Assembly (NCBI GenBank): GCA_036346375.1
Contig: CM070508.1
Coordinates: forward strand, 14,998,852-15,062,851
Origin: Guadua angustifolia
Lineage: Eukaryota > Streptophyta > Magnoliopsida > Poales > Poaceae
Direction of reading: 5' to 3'
Length of the DNA stretch: 64,000 nucleotides
The notes under the pieces are model-generated. The model saw only the letters and a list, made by a program, of their open reading frames with translations. It searched no databases and was not told where the DNA came from. Each line of letters begins with the position of its first letter. Position 1 is the stretch's first letter. Positions 34,500 to 45,382 of this stretch are shown here, one piece after another. A program made the translations under genes and the position numbers.

Positions 34500-34665
34500 T
34501 ATCACCGCCGCTGGTCATACCAACCCGCAAGGATAGTATACTACCGCCGCCATTGTACAACCGGCAAGGATAGTGGAATACTACCGCCGTCCATTGTACA
34601 ACCGGCAAAGGATAGTGGAATACTATCGCCGTCCATTGTGCAACCGGCAAAGTGATAAGCTCTTT
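34500..34665. repeat. internal copy of CACTA subterminal repeat array
   Basis: Four units of the type 'tatcaccgccg..caaccggcaagg' sit 6 kb from either end, directly upstream of the second gene's TATA box. They are of the same family as the terminal arrays. Confidence 0.75.
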
Positions 34666-35020
34666 GCCCATATTCTCGTTAAAATTTGTCTTTTTATTAC
34701 TCTTAATATAGGACTAATTTGATCATGAAATTTTATATGTAGATGGGGTAAGATGAGATGTACATCCATGATTTTGTTTCAGAATTTTGGAAACTTTTCT
34801 TAGTTGGATTGCACGGTGATTGCACCAAATGTCACAAATTCAACAAATTCAAGTGCAAACAAAATCACAAAAATCCAAATGCAAGAAAACTTTCAATTTG
34901 ATCAAAAGAAAGCATAACCTCAATTTCCATTATTGCATATATTACATTAATTGTTACATATGAGAAAATAAACATGTCGCTCATACAAAAGAAAGCATAC
35001 ATTTCATTACTACAACTAAG

Positions 35021-38000
35021 CTACGACTCGACCTTCGTTATGATCGCGGCGTATGTATGTAGCTTCACATCGCCTTCCATGGTACTTAGGTCAACGCCCT
35101 TCCAAAAGGGGAAGCTCATCGAATTGGTTGTACTCTTCCTCGTCGACAACATTCTCAACTCCGACAATCCTTCTTTTTCCTTGAATAACCACGTGGCGCC
35201 CTTGTTAGCCGGCCGCCATAAAGAAGATTTGTGTAATGTAATTAGCAAGTATGAATGGTTCTTTCTCAGATCCGACGAGTTTGAGGTCCACGGTAGTGAT
35301 GCCGCATTTGTCGATATTCACGCCGCCGAAGTCTCGACCCATTGGCACCGAAAGAGAGGGACCTTCAAAGGACCATAGTCAAGCTCCCAAATCTCTTCTA
35401 TGAATCAGAGTAGGTTTGCCTATTTTCATTGTTGTCATAGGCATCTATACGGATACCGCTATTTTGATTGGTGCTCTTTTATCTTGCGCCTTGTATAAAA
35501 TGTAAAACCATTTATGTCGATCCTTGAATGTCCGAATTGTAGTTGACGGTCCTCGAGCCAACAATTTCAACCGAAAGTACTGTCTCAGACGATCATGTGT
35601 CTACACAACCAATCGCCGAAATTATCTCAGGTTTCTCGCGAGCCAACCCTCCGACCTCCCCGGGTTTGTTTTGATAGCACGTTTGTGCATGTCGACATAT
35701 GGGGCCACCACAACCGATTGTCCCAAAATCGCTAAATGTGCTTGTGTAAATGCAACTAGATTGCTAGTACGCATCGATTTCTCGCCTAGTGTCCTTTTCT
35801 CGTAGCCTTCCTCATGCCGAGATACAGCACACCAATCGGTTTGAGATCCATATAATCGACGCAGAACTCAATGACCTCCTCGGTTCCCTCACCATCGGCA
35901 ATGCAAGCCTTCCTACGATTTCTGCATTTAACATATTTCTTTATAACCCCATGAATCTCTCGAAGGGTACATCCGATGTAGAAATACGACCAAGAATTCA
36001 GATTCTTTCACAATGTGAACAATGAGATGGACCATAATATCAAAAAAGATGGAGGGAACACATCTCAAGCCCGCATGAGTGTGAACCACGCCTTCCCCGC
36101 AGCCTTGTCTAGTATTAATGGATCGATGGCCTTCGTGAAATCGCGTTGAAGAATGAACACAACTTGATAATTGGGTCTCGGACTTTCTCCGCGTAACCCC
36201 CTAATTGCAATTGGAAGCATCTGTTATCATCACGCGGCAATCGTGAGACTTCATACCAATTAACTTTAAGTCTTTCATTGAGACTAGTCTCTTTATGTTA
36301 GCAGAGTAACCAGACGGAACTTTGATTCCCGCAAGCATTCGCAAACGCTAATTTTTCTTTCTTGCTCAAAGTGTAGCAGTCATGGAAGGTACTTTTTGCT
36401 CAGATCCATTTCTTCGTGATGCGCTCCTTCCTCGCCATATCTTCGAGGTCCATCCTTGCTTGAAGTGTATCTTTCATTTTGCCGTATGTCCAAGAAGATA
36501 CCAAGCAAGCTATCACACACGCTTCTTCTCTATGTGCATGACGCCGATTATGCGGTCGAACTTCCGTGTGCCGCCAATAAGGTAGGATCCAAAATATTGA
36601 TTTCTTTTTTCCACAAAGGAGCCTTATCCCGGAAGTCGGAATAGATGTACCGCCGCCCCTTTCCGTGAATAATTGTAAGGTCCTTTACAGCCGCAAATAT
36701 CTGCTTCCCACCGATTCTTCTGAGCTAAGGCGCCTTTGTCCCGTCAAAAGCTCTCTTATTATTGCGGTATGGGTGATCCTTACGGAGGAACCTACGATGC
36801 CGCATGTAAGCCATTTTTGGTCGTTCTTCACCACCGGCTAGTCAGATCATCCAGTAATCGGACGATCCGTTGAAGCTTTTGTCGTCTCGCCCGACACAGT
36901 TGCCAAGAGCAGGATAATCATTAATGGTTACAAACAATAATGCCCGAGGATAAAGTTTTCTTTATACTCATCCCATACCGCATACACCATCGGTCCACAA
37001 TATTAGAAGATCTTCAACCAATGGTTTGAGGTACACATCGATATCATTGCAAAGTTGCTCGGCCCTTGGATCAATAGTGGCATCATAATGTACTTTCGCT
37101 TCATGCAAAGCCAAGGAGGAAGGTTGTAGATGCATAAAGTCACCGCCAAGTGCCGGACGACTACTCATGTTGCCAAAAGGATTCATCCCATCCGCACTCA
37201 ACCCAACCTTATATTCTCACATCATATGCAAAGCGCTTATATTTTCTATCGATGTTCCTCCATTGCACGTAATCAGCAGGTGTCCGAGCATTCCATCCTT
37301 CTTACGCTTCTCGGCGTGCCATCGTAGCAATTGGGCATGCCTTTTGTTCGCAAACAATCGCTTCAGACGGGATTATAGGAAATACCACACCACCTTACGG
37401 GACACCTCTTCTTCTTACGCCACCCCGACATCTTCGTTTTCGATATCGCTGCCGCGTTCTTATACCGCTTTTGCTTTGCAAACAACACAGCATCCATGTT
37501 CGCAAACTCATTGCGATACAATATGCAATCGCTTGGATATGCGTATTCTTTGTACTTCCAATCCCAACGGGCGCATAACCCGCTTGGCTCGGTATGTAGT
37601 TGAAGGCAACACGCTACCCTCTCGAAGCAAGTCCCCAAGAGACATAATAGCTCAAGAAAGCTCTTATCGGACCAACCATTGCTTGCCTTCAATCGCAGAG
37701 TGAAAGCACGGTATGCGCTTTCGCGCTCCTCCTTGCGCCCGTACAATGGCGCTAGAGTCCTCTACCATACCGAACTTTTGAAACTCCCTTTCACTCGTGA
37801 AGTCCCTCCCCATCACGCAAGATTTGATCTAGATCATCTTCGTGGGTATCAACGAACGATCTTCCACCGCCATATCGTTGTCTCCGCCATCTCCATCAAT
37901 GTGTTGCCCTTCATGTACAATATCATCTTCATCAATGTGTTGCCCTTCATGTACAATATCATCTTCACCGTGCTTAGTCCAACAGTATAGCCACCTTGAA

Positions 38001-38190
38001 ACCCCTTCAAGCAAGTGTGCACGACGACTCTATGTTACAAAACATCTTCTCATTTTTGCAATCAACGATGGACAACACATATAGTCCGCCAGTTTTCGAC
38101 TTAGGTGCCGCAACAAGATTCGTAAAACAAGTCACACCATTAAAGAACTCGCACCACGACGGTCCGTGTCATACATCCACCTTCGTCCAT
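35021..38190 (-). pseudogene. TNP2-type CACTA transposase, frameshifted
   Basis: This is the DDE transposase that would cut and rejoin CACTA ends. From about 38190 it reads as follows. The transposase-associated domain comes first (RWMYDTDRRG near 38170, then YTVWTKHGED in a neighbouring frame near 37980). The TNP2 core follows: NGWSDKSFLELLCLLG near 37690, VVWYF and LKRLF near 37390-37350, GLSADGMNPFGNMSS near 37200, then CNDIDVYLKPLVEDLLILW near 37050 and RALLFVTINDYPALGN near 36930. Next are MAYMRHRRFLRKDHPYRNNK near 36800 and VMHIEK near 36540. The C-terminal DUF4216-like part DYGPLKVPLFRCQWV is near 35370, ending ITKVES at 35021. The domain order matches full-length plant TNP2 proteins. 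Many single-base frameshifts and stops break it. Confidence 0.85.
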
Positions 38191-38342
38191 CTACGCTAAT
38201 TATATCAAACTACATTTCAAAGATATGAACAAACGATATCAAAATAATTTATTCTTTACAAGAGTCATGCATTGCTAATTAATTAAAACGATAAACACAT
38301 TATAAGCACATAATCGCAAATAACAATATAATTGTAATTTGT

Positions 38343-39056
38343 CTACAACAAACAAGCCTATAATTGAATATAAGGATATATTTCTAAATAATTATTTATG
38401 TTCCAACTTTCATTATTGCAAAATCCATCTACCATTTTCCATTATTTAAATATTCAACTAGCAATTCTCACTATTTATAATTGATCATCTAGCAATCTTT
38501 ACAATTAAAAATCCATATAACAATTTTTCATTAATTAAATTAATTACAATTATGCATAATTGTCCATCTAGCAATTTTTCTTACTTAAACATCCACTACA
38601 TCACTAAAATGGATATGAATTTATCAAAATAACAATATAATTGTAAATGATTAGTTTTACAAATACATCTAGCAATTTTGCCTATATAATACATCAAACC
38701 TTTTTCACTATTTAAATATCCATCTAGCATTTTTTAATTATTTAGAAGATTTCTTCATTTCATTTTGTTATGTAGCGCTACCTATTAAATTAAATTAATC
38801 TACAACAAACAAGCATATAATTGAATATAAGGATATATTTCTAAATAATTATTTATGTTCCAACTTTCATTATTGCAAAATCCATCTACCATTTCCCATT
38901 ATTTAAATATTCAACTAGCAATTCTCACTATTTATAATTGATCATCTAGCAATCTGTACTATTAAAAATCCATATAACAAATTTTCATTAATTAAATTAA
39001 TTACAATTATGCATAATTGTCCATCTAGCAATTTTATTACTCAAACATCCACTACA
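38343..39056 (+). repeat. AT-rich duplication, 257-bp copies with 457-bp period
   Basis: The block from 'ctacaacaaacaagc' to 'aaacatccactaca' at 38343-38600 returns at 38800-39056 with only a few changes. Both copies carry repeated 'ccatctagcaattttt' and 'ttcattaattaaattaatta' words. It lies upstream of the TNP2 gene. Confidence 0.88.
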
Positions 39057-39429
39057 ATATGAATTATAATTTATTCAATAATTTAGCTAGATCTTAATTT
39101 GAGCAAGACTCGACATAAACTGCTCACACCGCACAATCAGCAATTATCAACGCCTATAGCACTGTGAAAGTAAAATTTTACGACAAATATAACATACATC
39201 AAGTCAAGAACCTCAAAAATTTTAATACAATTTTCAGCAAAGAACTCGCCAAGATAATACAGCTCCTCTTTGTTCTCGCTTTCTACGGAGAAGATGTCGA
39301 TTCAATGAAAAATATAAACAAAATATCGACACAAAATTTCGCAAAGACTCTCCAGAAAAATACACCGAGCAAAGAGTGCTCTCTCTTCGCTTCGCCGAGG
39401 AAATGAGTAGGTCAGTGAAGCTTGCTATA

Positions 39430-39740
39430 TAAATAGCTTATCATCGCCGCTCGCGAAGAACCGCAGTGATAAGGTCATATTACGCGAAAATATTTATCAT
39501 CGCCGGTTCGCGCGTAACCGCAGTGATAAGCTCATACTACGCGCCAAAAATTGCGCTATGCTGAAAATACATATCACCGCCGCTGAATATACGAACCGGC
39601 AAGAATTTTAAATATCACCGCCTACCGTAAGTTAAACCAAGCAGAATATATCACTACCGTTATAGGTATCAACCGGCAAGTGATAGTCGATTATCACCGC
39701 CGTTGGTAATACAAACCGGCAGTGATACTTTAACGTTTCC
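39430..39740. repeat. CACTA right subterminal repeat array, inner part
   Basis: About five units of the form 'tatcaccgccg' plus spacer plus 'aaccggcaagtgata' are present, several missing one or two G from the CCGG core. They match the left terminal array in kind. Confidence 0.78.
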
Positions 39741-39901
39741 ACCTCCCGCCGTCAAGATGCCCTTTCTCTCGCTGCGCTGCCCATTCCTTCCGCCGCGCCA
39801 ACCGCTATGCGCTTCACATTCTCTCGCCAATCTGCTGTTCTTCCCATTCACAATCCACTCTTGTTGCGCTTCACATTCCTCTCGCCAACTATTGCTATAT
39901 A

Positions 39902-40291
39902 ATGCCACTATTGTTGCATGAATGGCAACCCCACACAATCCACTCTTGTTGTAAGAATGGCACCCCCAAGAAGCGTGCACGCAGTTGGGCAAAGCCCCAC
40001 TCCGCTGCTAGAGAAGGAGGAGGAGAAGAAGGAGGAGGAGGAGGTGGAGGCGAGGAGGAGGAAGAGGGGGCACAGGAGGAGGAGGACGACATTTACAAGC
40101 CGGGACGTGGCGAGGAACTACGGCGTTGGGGCAAGACTAACTCCGCGACCGAATCGGATTCGGATGAGAAGGAGGACGAGCATCGCCAAGACATCAAGCG
40201 GCAGCCCGGCGATGAGGAGGAGGAGGAGGAGGAGGAGGAGGACGACGATTTAGTTTTGGATATAGGGCTTCGCGCCATTAGACTATTATAA
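39902..40291 (+). CDS. acidic low-complexity ORF near the CACTA right end
   Basis: A 129-residue frame follows a TATA-like 'gctatataatgcc' at about 39890. It is made of Gly/Glu runs, with the middle reading EEEDDIYKPGRGEELRRWGK, then Glu/Asp repeats, and ending LGLRAIRLL-like. The overlapping frame is Arg-rich instead, so composition alone does not decide. It runs opposite to both CACTA transposase genes. I do not recognise it; it may be just purine-rich repeat DNA. Confidence 0.3.
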   Translation: MPLLLHEWQPHTIHSCCKNGTPKKRARSWAKPHSAAREGGGEEGGGGGGGEEEEEGAQEEEDDIYKPGRGEELRRWGKTNSATESDSDEKEDEHRQDIKRQPGDEEEEEEEEEDDDLVLDIGLRAIRLL

Positions 40292-40539
40292 TTAGGACTA
40301 AATATGTAATGATGGACAAATTATGTTTTGTAATGTTATTTTAATTAATACATATCCCGCAAATTACAAATTTGCTTTCATATGTTCTGCTTTTTAACTA
40401 ATTATGCTTTCATATGTTCTGCTTTTTTAACTAATTATGCTTTCATATGTTCTGTAAGTAGATAAATTACAATGTTTCTTATGTTCAGATCGAACTAATA
40501 ATGGGGAACAAGATATCATCGTTGTTCTATAGTAAAACC

Positions 40540-40820
40540 GCCAGTGAAAATGGTCTTATCACTACCGGTTTTACTATAGAACCAAGAATAATAAATCACT
40601 ACCGGTTTTACATATAAACCTAAGAAGGATATCTTCTTATCACCGCCGGTTCTCTATCAAACCGCAATGATATTACCTCCATTCCTACGAGAAATTGATA
40701 CTATTCTTATCACCGCCGATTGAAGTTTTAACCGGCAAGGATAATATTATCACCGCCGTTGAATTTGGAACCCAAGGATAATATTATCATCGCTGCCCGG
40801 ACCTACCCGCAAAGTGATGG
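40540..40820. repeat. CACTA right subterminal repeat array, outer part
   Basis: Repeats of the type 'tatcaccgccggttctctat', 'aaaccgcaatgatat' and 'ttttaaccggcaaggataat' run to the eroded right terminus. Several units have lost part of the CCGG core. Confidence 0.78.
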
Positions 40821-41231
40821 GGGTCGCGATGAGGCGGTCTCAGAGTATTGATGGATAGGATGATCCTGATGAGATGGTACAGGGAACATGTTTGGTTGTC
40901 TGAATAGAATGATACAAGATTTTGTTTGGTTGCTTGGATGAAATGATACAGGATGGTACGAGATGATGTTTGGTTGAAAGGATGAGATTGGATTGAGGGA
41001 TAAGATTGGTTTGAGGGATGGTGCGAGTGAACGATTCTGTCCTGGATCGATTGGTTCGGCCAAATTTCCCGTATGGGATGGTGCAGTATCTTTTTGGAAT
41101 ATTCCAAGAATCTATACCATCTCATTCTGTATCAAATGTGGTTCCGTTCAGCCAACCAAACGCAAAAACAGAACCAAATCCTATACGGGACGGTTCGGTT
41201 CACCCTCATACACCCAACCAAACACACCTGA

Positions 41232-41363
41232 GAAATTACCGAAGTTCAATTCGGATGAAAATTTGTTGCAGAATCAAAATTAGAAATTACATGCGCAAAA
41301 ACTCTAATATGCTCGCTAAATTTCACTGGCAACGCCCAATGTGCATGATACCCAGCAGTTTAG
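41232..41363 (+). repeat. right copy of the 132-bp duplication
   Basis: It is the near-identical partner of 27329-27460. It starts one or two bases after the right terminal inverted repeat of the composite element and ends 'ccagcagtttag'. Confidence 0.92.
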
Positions 41364-41939
41364 AGAACTAATGATGTCACTAGTACGTACATAGGAATAG
41401 TATGTATAGCAGCATTTGTTGAATGGTGAATGGGGTCAGGCCCCTGCCAGCCCCATTCCCTCCGCCGGCAGGAAGGGGGAGGAGGTGTTGGGGCTGGACG
41501 AGGCTGCCAGGAGGTTTGAAGTCGTCACACTTTTTAGTTCTTTGATATTTTTTTAATCTGATTCTCGATTATAGAAACACCTACAGACGATATTTATGAC
41601 CTATCGTGCTTCTATATCACAGAAGAAATTATAGAACTATGAATCTCGGTAACTTTGGTGGCCTGCCGAGTTATGCAAGATCAGTATCTTCTTCCACGAT
41701 GCGAGAGTACAACAGATAACATGTAACACCCGTGTACCTATTAGCCCTAGCTAGATGTGGCGGCATGCGTTTAGATCAACGATTTAGGGTCCAATCTAGT
41801 AAAAAAAACGGCCGAGTCCTTTGAGGAAACAGTTGAAAAGACTGCTCCAATTTAGTGTTTGTTTGCAACTTAAACACCACGTGCTACCTATGATGTAGGT
41901 TGTTTTGAGCGACTAGTGAAATTTCCGACGCAATTGCAT
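41364..41939. other. intergenic, unassigned
   Basis: This 0.6 kb spacer lies between the two element clusters. It has a short GC-rich patch near 41420-41510 and no coding or repeat signal I recognise. Confidence 0.5.
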
Positions 41940-42995
41940 AAGACTGTCTCCAACCGTGTCCCGTCCTTCGTCCCGTTCCCTTCCGCATGGGAAAACGGTT
42001 TAGGGAAGGGAATGCGCTGGCCGCAACGGCGCTTCTCCGGACGGGAACCCGGCCGATAGGAGAGCGGAACCCCGTGTCGGGCGATCAGGTAATCCTTCGC
42101 CGCCAAGATCTCGGAGAGCAACGACTCCCTCTCAGCCGCGGCAGGAAGCGGCGAGGGCAAGAACCGGACAGCGACCTTTCCGGCGATGAAGCAGATCCGC
42201 CCCACCCACCGGAGCGGAGGTTGACGAAGTTCGGTCTGCAGACTGGCCGAGGTATTGCCCTTCGATCACCGTAGATCTGGGTTCGATTTGGATTTCGCGA
42301 AGTGGTAGAGATGGGGAAAGCAAGGGATGTGGGGGGATTTGGTTCGAATCGACACTAGAACTTTGCCATATTGGATATTCCGGGCACATATATTTGGTAT
42401 AGAACCGTAGATCTGGGCAGTAGAAGAACACCTGAAGTAGTTATTAATGATTTAACCTTATGCGTTTGCTATAGAACCGTAGATATGGATTTTCATTGCT
42501 TTGGGCAGTAGAAGAACACCTGAAGCGCACTTATTCTATTGGTAATGATTTAACACATTAGAAGAACACTGGTCAAGAACACACTGGCAAGAGAAGAACA
42601 CCGAACTGCATATATGCGCTTGCTTCCTACAGTAAAATGCAAGCAGCAATCATGTAGATTCCGACATGGGCAATGCTTTGGGGATCATGTAGGTATTTCG
42701 GCAAAGATTTTGACATAGTTTCTACATTTCACCCAGATTTGTGGTATTTGGTACAAAATCAATTGGGTTTCATTGTTTTTGTCATGGCATTGTATGGCTA
42801 TGCATCAACATTGTTGTTAGTTCAAGTATTGTGCAGGTAGTTCTCTCAGATACTGAAATCATATTCGTCCTGAGCAATGAAAATGAGGTAGTCCAATCTT
42901 AGAGATGAACTTATAGATGAGATGGTAGATGTTCTATGTTAGGATATAACATGTAGATTGAAGAATGGTGGTTCTGTGTTCCTGTGGTTTTTTAG

Positions 42996-43385
42996 ATGGA
43001 GGCACGCAGGCTACGCAAAGTCATCTCGAAGCCGCGAGAGATGATAGAGGATAAGGCCGAGGATCTGAAGAAGGTTGTGGCAGAAAACTTCAGTGAAAGC
43101 GATGCCACTTGTTGCAACATATTGAACCGGACGCTTCTAGAGGTTGACGAGATAGCGGAGAGCTTGATTAACATGTCGTTGGACACAATACAGTACGGGG
43201 ATGTCCCGGGTGACAGTGAGGACGTTCAGGACAATGAGGTCGACGACCATGATTTCCATGACCCTGTTAATTCAGTTGTGGACAGGCCGGAGTACGGTGA
43301 ACGGAGCGACACTGAGGGTAGCGACACTGAGGGTAGCAACTGGTCTGTCGAATCTGATCGGTCATGGCATCTTACGTATGTTTAA
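42996..43385 (+). CDS. accessory ORF in the Harbinger element, unrecognised
   Basis: A 129-residue frame starts right after a splice-acceptor-like 'ggttttttag'. It begins MEARRLRKVISKPREMIEDK, continues with a helical segment (AEDLKKVVAENF, NRTLLEVDEIAESL) and turns very acidic, with a short duplication GSDTEGSDTEGS. It lies upstream of ORF1 in the same orientation. It is not part of the usual two-gene Pong layout as I know it. It could be an extra 5' exon, a captured host fragment or a family-specific protein. Confidence 0.45.
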   Translation: MEARRLRKVISKPREMIEDKAEDLKKVVAENFSESDATCCNILNRTLLEVDEIAESLINMSLDTIQYGDVPGDSEDVQDNEVDDHDFHDPVNSVVDRPEYGERSDTEGSDTEGSNWSVESDRSWHLTYV

Positions 43386-43529
43386 TTATGGTCTGGACAA
43401 TGGTTCTGTGGTTCGTACTTCTATGTTTAATTATGGGGTTAAGAACTTTTAAAACCTCATATATTTGGAGTGCTGTGTTTTATATTTTGAAGTGTTGGTT
43501 TAGTTTCTAGTGCACCCACACTACCAATG

Positions 43530-43655
43530 GAAGTTTTATGGAAGGCTTGTCATGTTTAATTATGGAAGGCTTGTCTTGTTGCTACCGTAATATAATTATG
43601 GAAGTTTTATCGAAGGCTTGTCTTGTTTAATTATGGAAGGCTTGTCTTGTAACTC
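43530..43655 (+). repeat. short tandem repeats 'taattatggaaggcttgtc'
   Basis: Three to four copies of 'tttaattatggaaggcttgtcttg', some with an inserted 'gttttat' piece, lie in a row. Looser copies of 'tgtttaattatgg' occur further upstream at 43380 and 43425. Confidence 0.7.
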
Positions 43656-43848
43656 TCAACATTGTCTATTGTATTACGGTTTCTTGTTGCTCCCAACTCT
43701 TCATGTGTAGAGCAGTTCACTGAGGGGCAAGTATGCCTAGTGCCTAGACACACTAAAACTTGGTTGTATGGTGTGGATGATGTTAGACCTAATGGAAAGG
43801 TAGCAACCAAATTTAAGAGTTGGGGTTTGAGAGACTAATCGAGGAATG

Positions 43849-43849
<1 letters not shown>

Positions 43850-43910
<61 letters not shown>
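43850..43910. repeat. (AT)n microsatellite
   Basis: About 60 bp of uninterrupted AT dinucleotides are present. Confidence 0.97.
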
Positions 43911-43913
<3 letters not shown>

Positions 43914-43959
43914 AGAGATCTAATTGATTGGCAAATACAAGTGTTGATAATCAATCTGT

Positions 43960-44420
43960 CCAAAGCACAAGTGCTTTTACAAATGATTTGCCTACATTTA
44001 GAAATGACAAGTGCTTTTCAGTTCAGGTGTTATTTGCCTGCAGAAATGACAAGTGCTTTTACAAATCATTTGTCTGCTTTACCTGAACAAATGAACAAAT
44101 GAATTGTCTGCTTTACCTGAACACCTGAACAGAAATTAACCTGAACACTCGATTTCTGAACACCTGAACAAATGATTTGTCTGCTTACCTGAACACCTGA
44201 TGTATGGCATTTCTAGTTAATTTCTGTTCAGGTGTTCAGGTTTCATTGCTAGGCATGATCTGTTCAGGTTGAATTCAGGAAGAAAATTTCTGTTCAGGTT
44301 GAATTGCTAGGCATGGACATCTGCTTCACCTGAACCGTCCATGGTCTGTTCCAGATACAGACAAACACTCCATTTCTAGTTGAATTACTAGGCATGATGT
44401 ATGGCATTCAGAATTTTCTT
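43960..44420. repeat. CCTGAACA / TGTTCAGG repeat cluster
   Basis: The words 'cctgaacacctgaac' and 'aaatgatttgtctgctt' repeat several times on one side. The reverse complement 'ctgttcaggtgttcagg' follows on the other side near 44222, so the block can form hairpins. It is non-coding and lies between the accessory ORF and ORF1 of the Harbinger element. Confidence 0.65.
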
Positions 44421-45382
44421 CAGTTCTGGGGTTTAAGACGCGGATAGGTGTGTAAATATGGATAGCTTGTGGCTTATTCCATTATCTTTTCGCAGATCTG
44501 CAATGCTGAAAAACTTGACTTACAAATTACTGATGCTTGTGCATAGGTACAAATTTCTGATGCTTGTTCATAACATATTGTTCTGGGGGTCACTGGGTTA
44601 AATGTTGTTGATCAGAACTGATTCGAACCAATATTGTTCTTTAGATTCATTAGCTGGGATATGGAATGTAGTAGCTACCAACTGAAATTGAAGAGTTGGG
44701 TTTGAGAGACTACAGGTTTTGAACTTTTCAGGTGCTAACTGTAGCCATTCAAGTGCAAGTGTTGCATTCGAAATACAAGCCATTCAAGTGCATTGAACTG
44801 TAGCCATTCAAGGGTGAGAGAGTGCAGGTTTTGCATATGTATATGTACAGCCTATTGGCCCACTAGCATGTTAGCTTCTTACCTCGAATATAGTTATGTG
44901 CTCTCATCTTCTTACCTAGAATGTCAACTGTGATGTGCTTTATTACTACCGAAAGCTTCTCATGTGATGAGGGCATTAAACTTGACATCCATCTGATAAC
45001 CAATTTGCACTTGACAAGTGCTGTCATGTAAGAAATGGGAAGTGCCGGCATGTAAGAAATTGCAATTTGCAGTATTCTACTAATGATTACTCACTTGATT
45101 GTGTTACCTGGAGCGCTTTTTTTTGTGTATGTAAGCACACATCTTGTTCTGCACTTATGGATCCATTCGAAACCTATAAATACATATTGGCTGCATCTTT
45201 ACAGTTGCTGCATCTTTGGACTTTACATCAGTACGAAAACCTATATGATCTTGACAATTGCTGCATCTGCTGGTTCAATTCGTTGACTGAGTATTTTCAA
45301 GTTGTTCATCAGCACAATGAGGCATAACAGATCATGTCCTGAATGTAACCTATTTCGTTTCTAACCATAGCAGGGAAGAGGT

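Larger units (their letters stand above)
27512..40850 (-). mobile_element. CACTA (En/Spm) transposon, ~13.3 kb
   Basis: The left end begins CACTACTACAGAATAGG. It is followed by a dense array of subterminal repeats of the type TCACTGCCGG and CCGGCAGTGATA in both orientations (27530-27845). Similar arrays cover 39430-39740 and 40540-40820 near the right end. The right terminus is eroded: AGTATTG near 40850 is the best partner of CACTACT. Both genes inside lie on the minus strand, TNP2 first and then the Spm/Ulp1-type gene. Coding is broken by stops and frameshifts, so it is probably inactive. The left boundary is firm, the right one approximate. Confidence 0.82.
27461..41229. mobile_element. 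TIR element split by a nested CACTA transposon
   Basis: The left end, 'ggtgcgtttagttgggtata' at 27461, is the inverted partner of the right end at 41198-41229, which reads 'aggtgtgtttggttgggtgt' on the minus strand. The element's own sequence is 27461-27511 plus about 40851-41229, roughly 430 bp of G/A-rich words such as 'gatgagatggtac' and 'tttggttg'. This looks like a MITE or short non-autonomous element. The superfamily is not settled because a 132-bp duplication, not a short one, flanks it. Confidence 0.7.

Noticed and set aside
43850..43910. The (AT)30 run as an origin or matrix attachment site
   Set aside because: It is a simple microsatellite and nothing else nearby supports such a role.
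45067..45327. Cys/Trp-rich plus-strand frame as an exon of Harbinger ORF1
   Set aside because: It has no SANT-like motif, and the true ORF1 start and domains follow at 45383; it is probably intronic or leader sequence.
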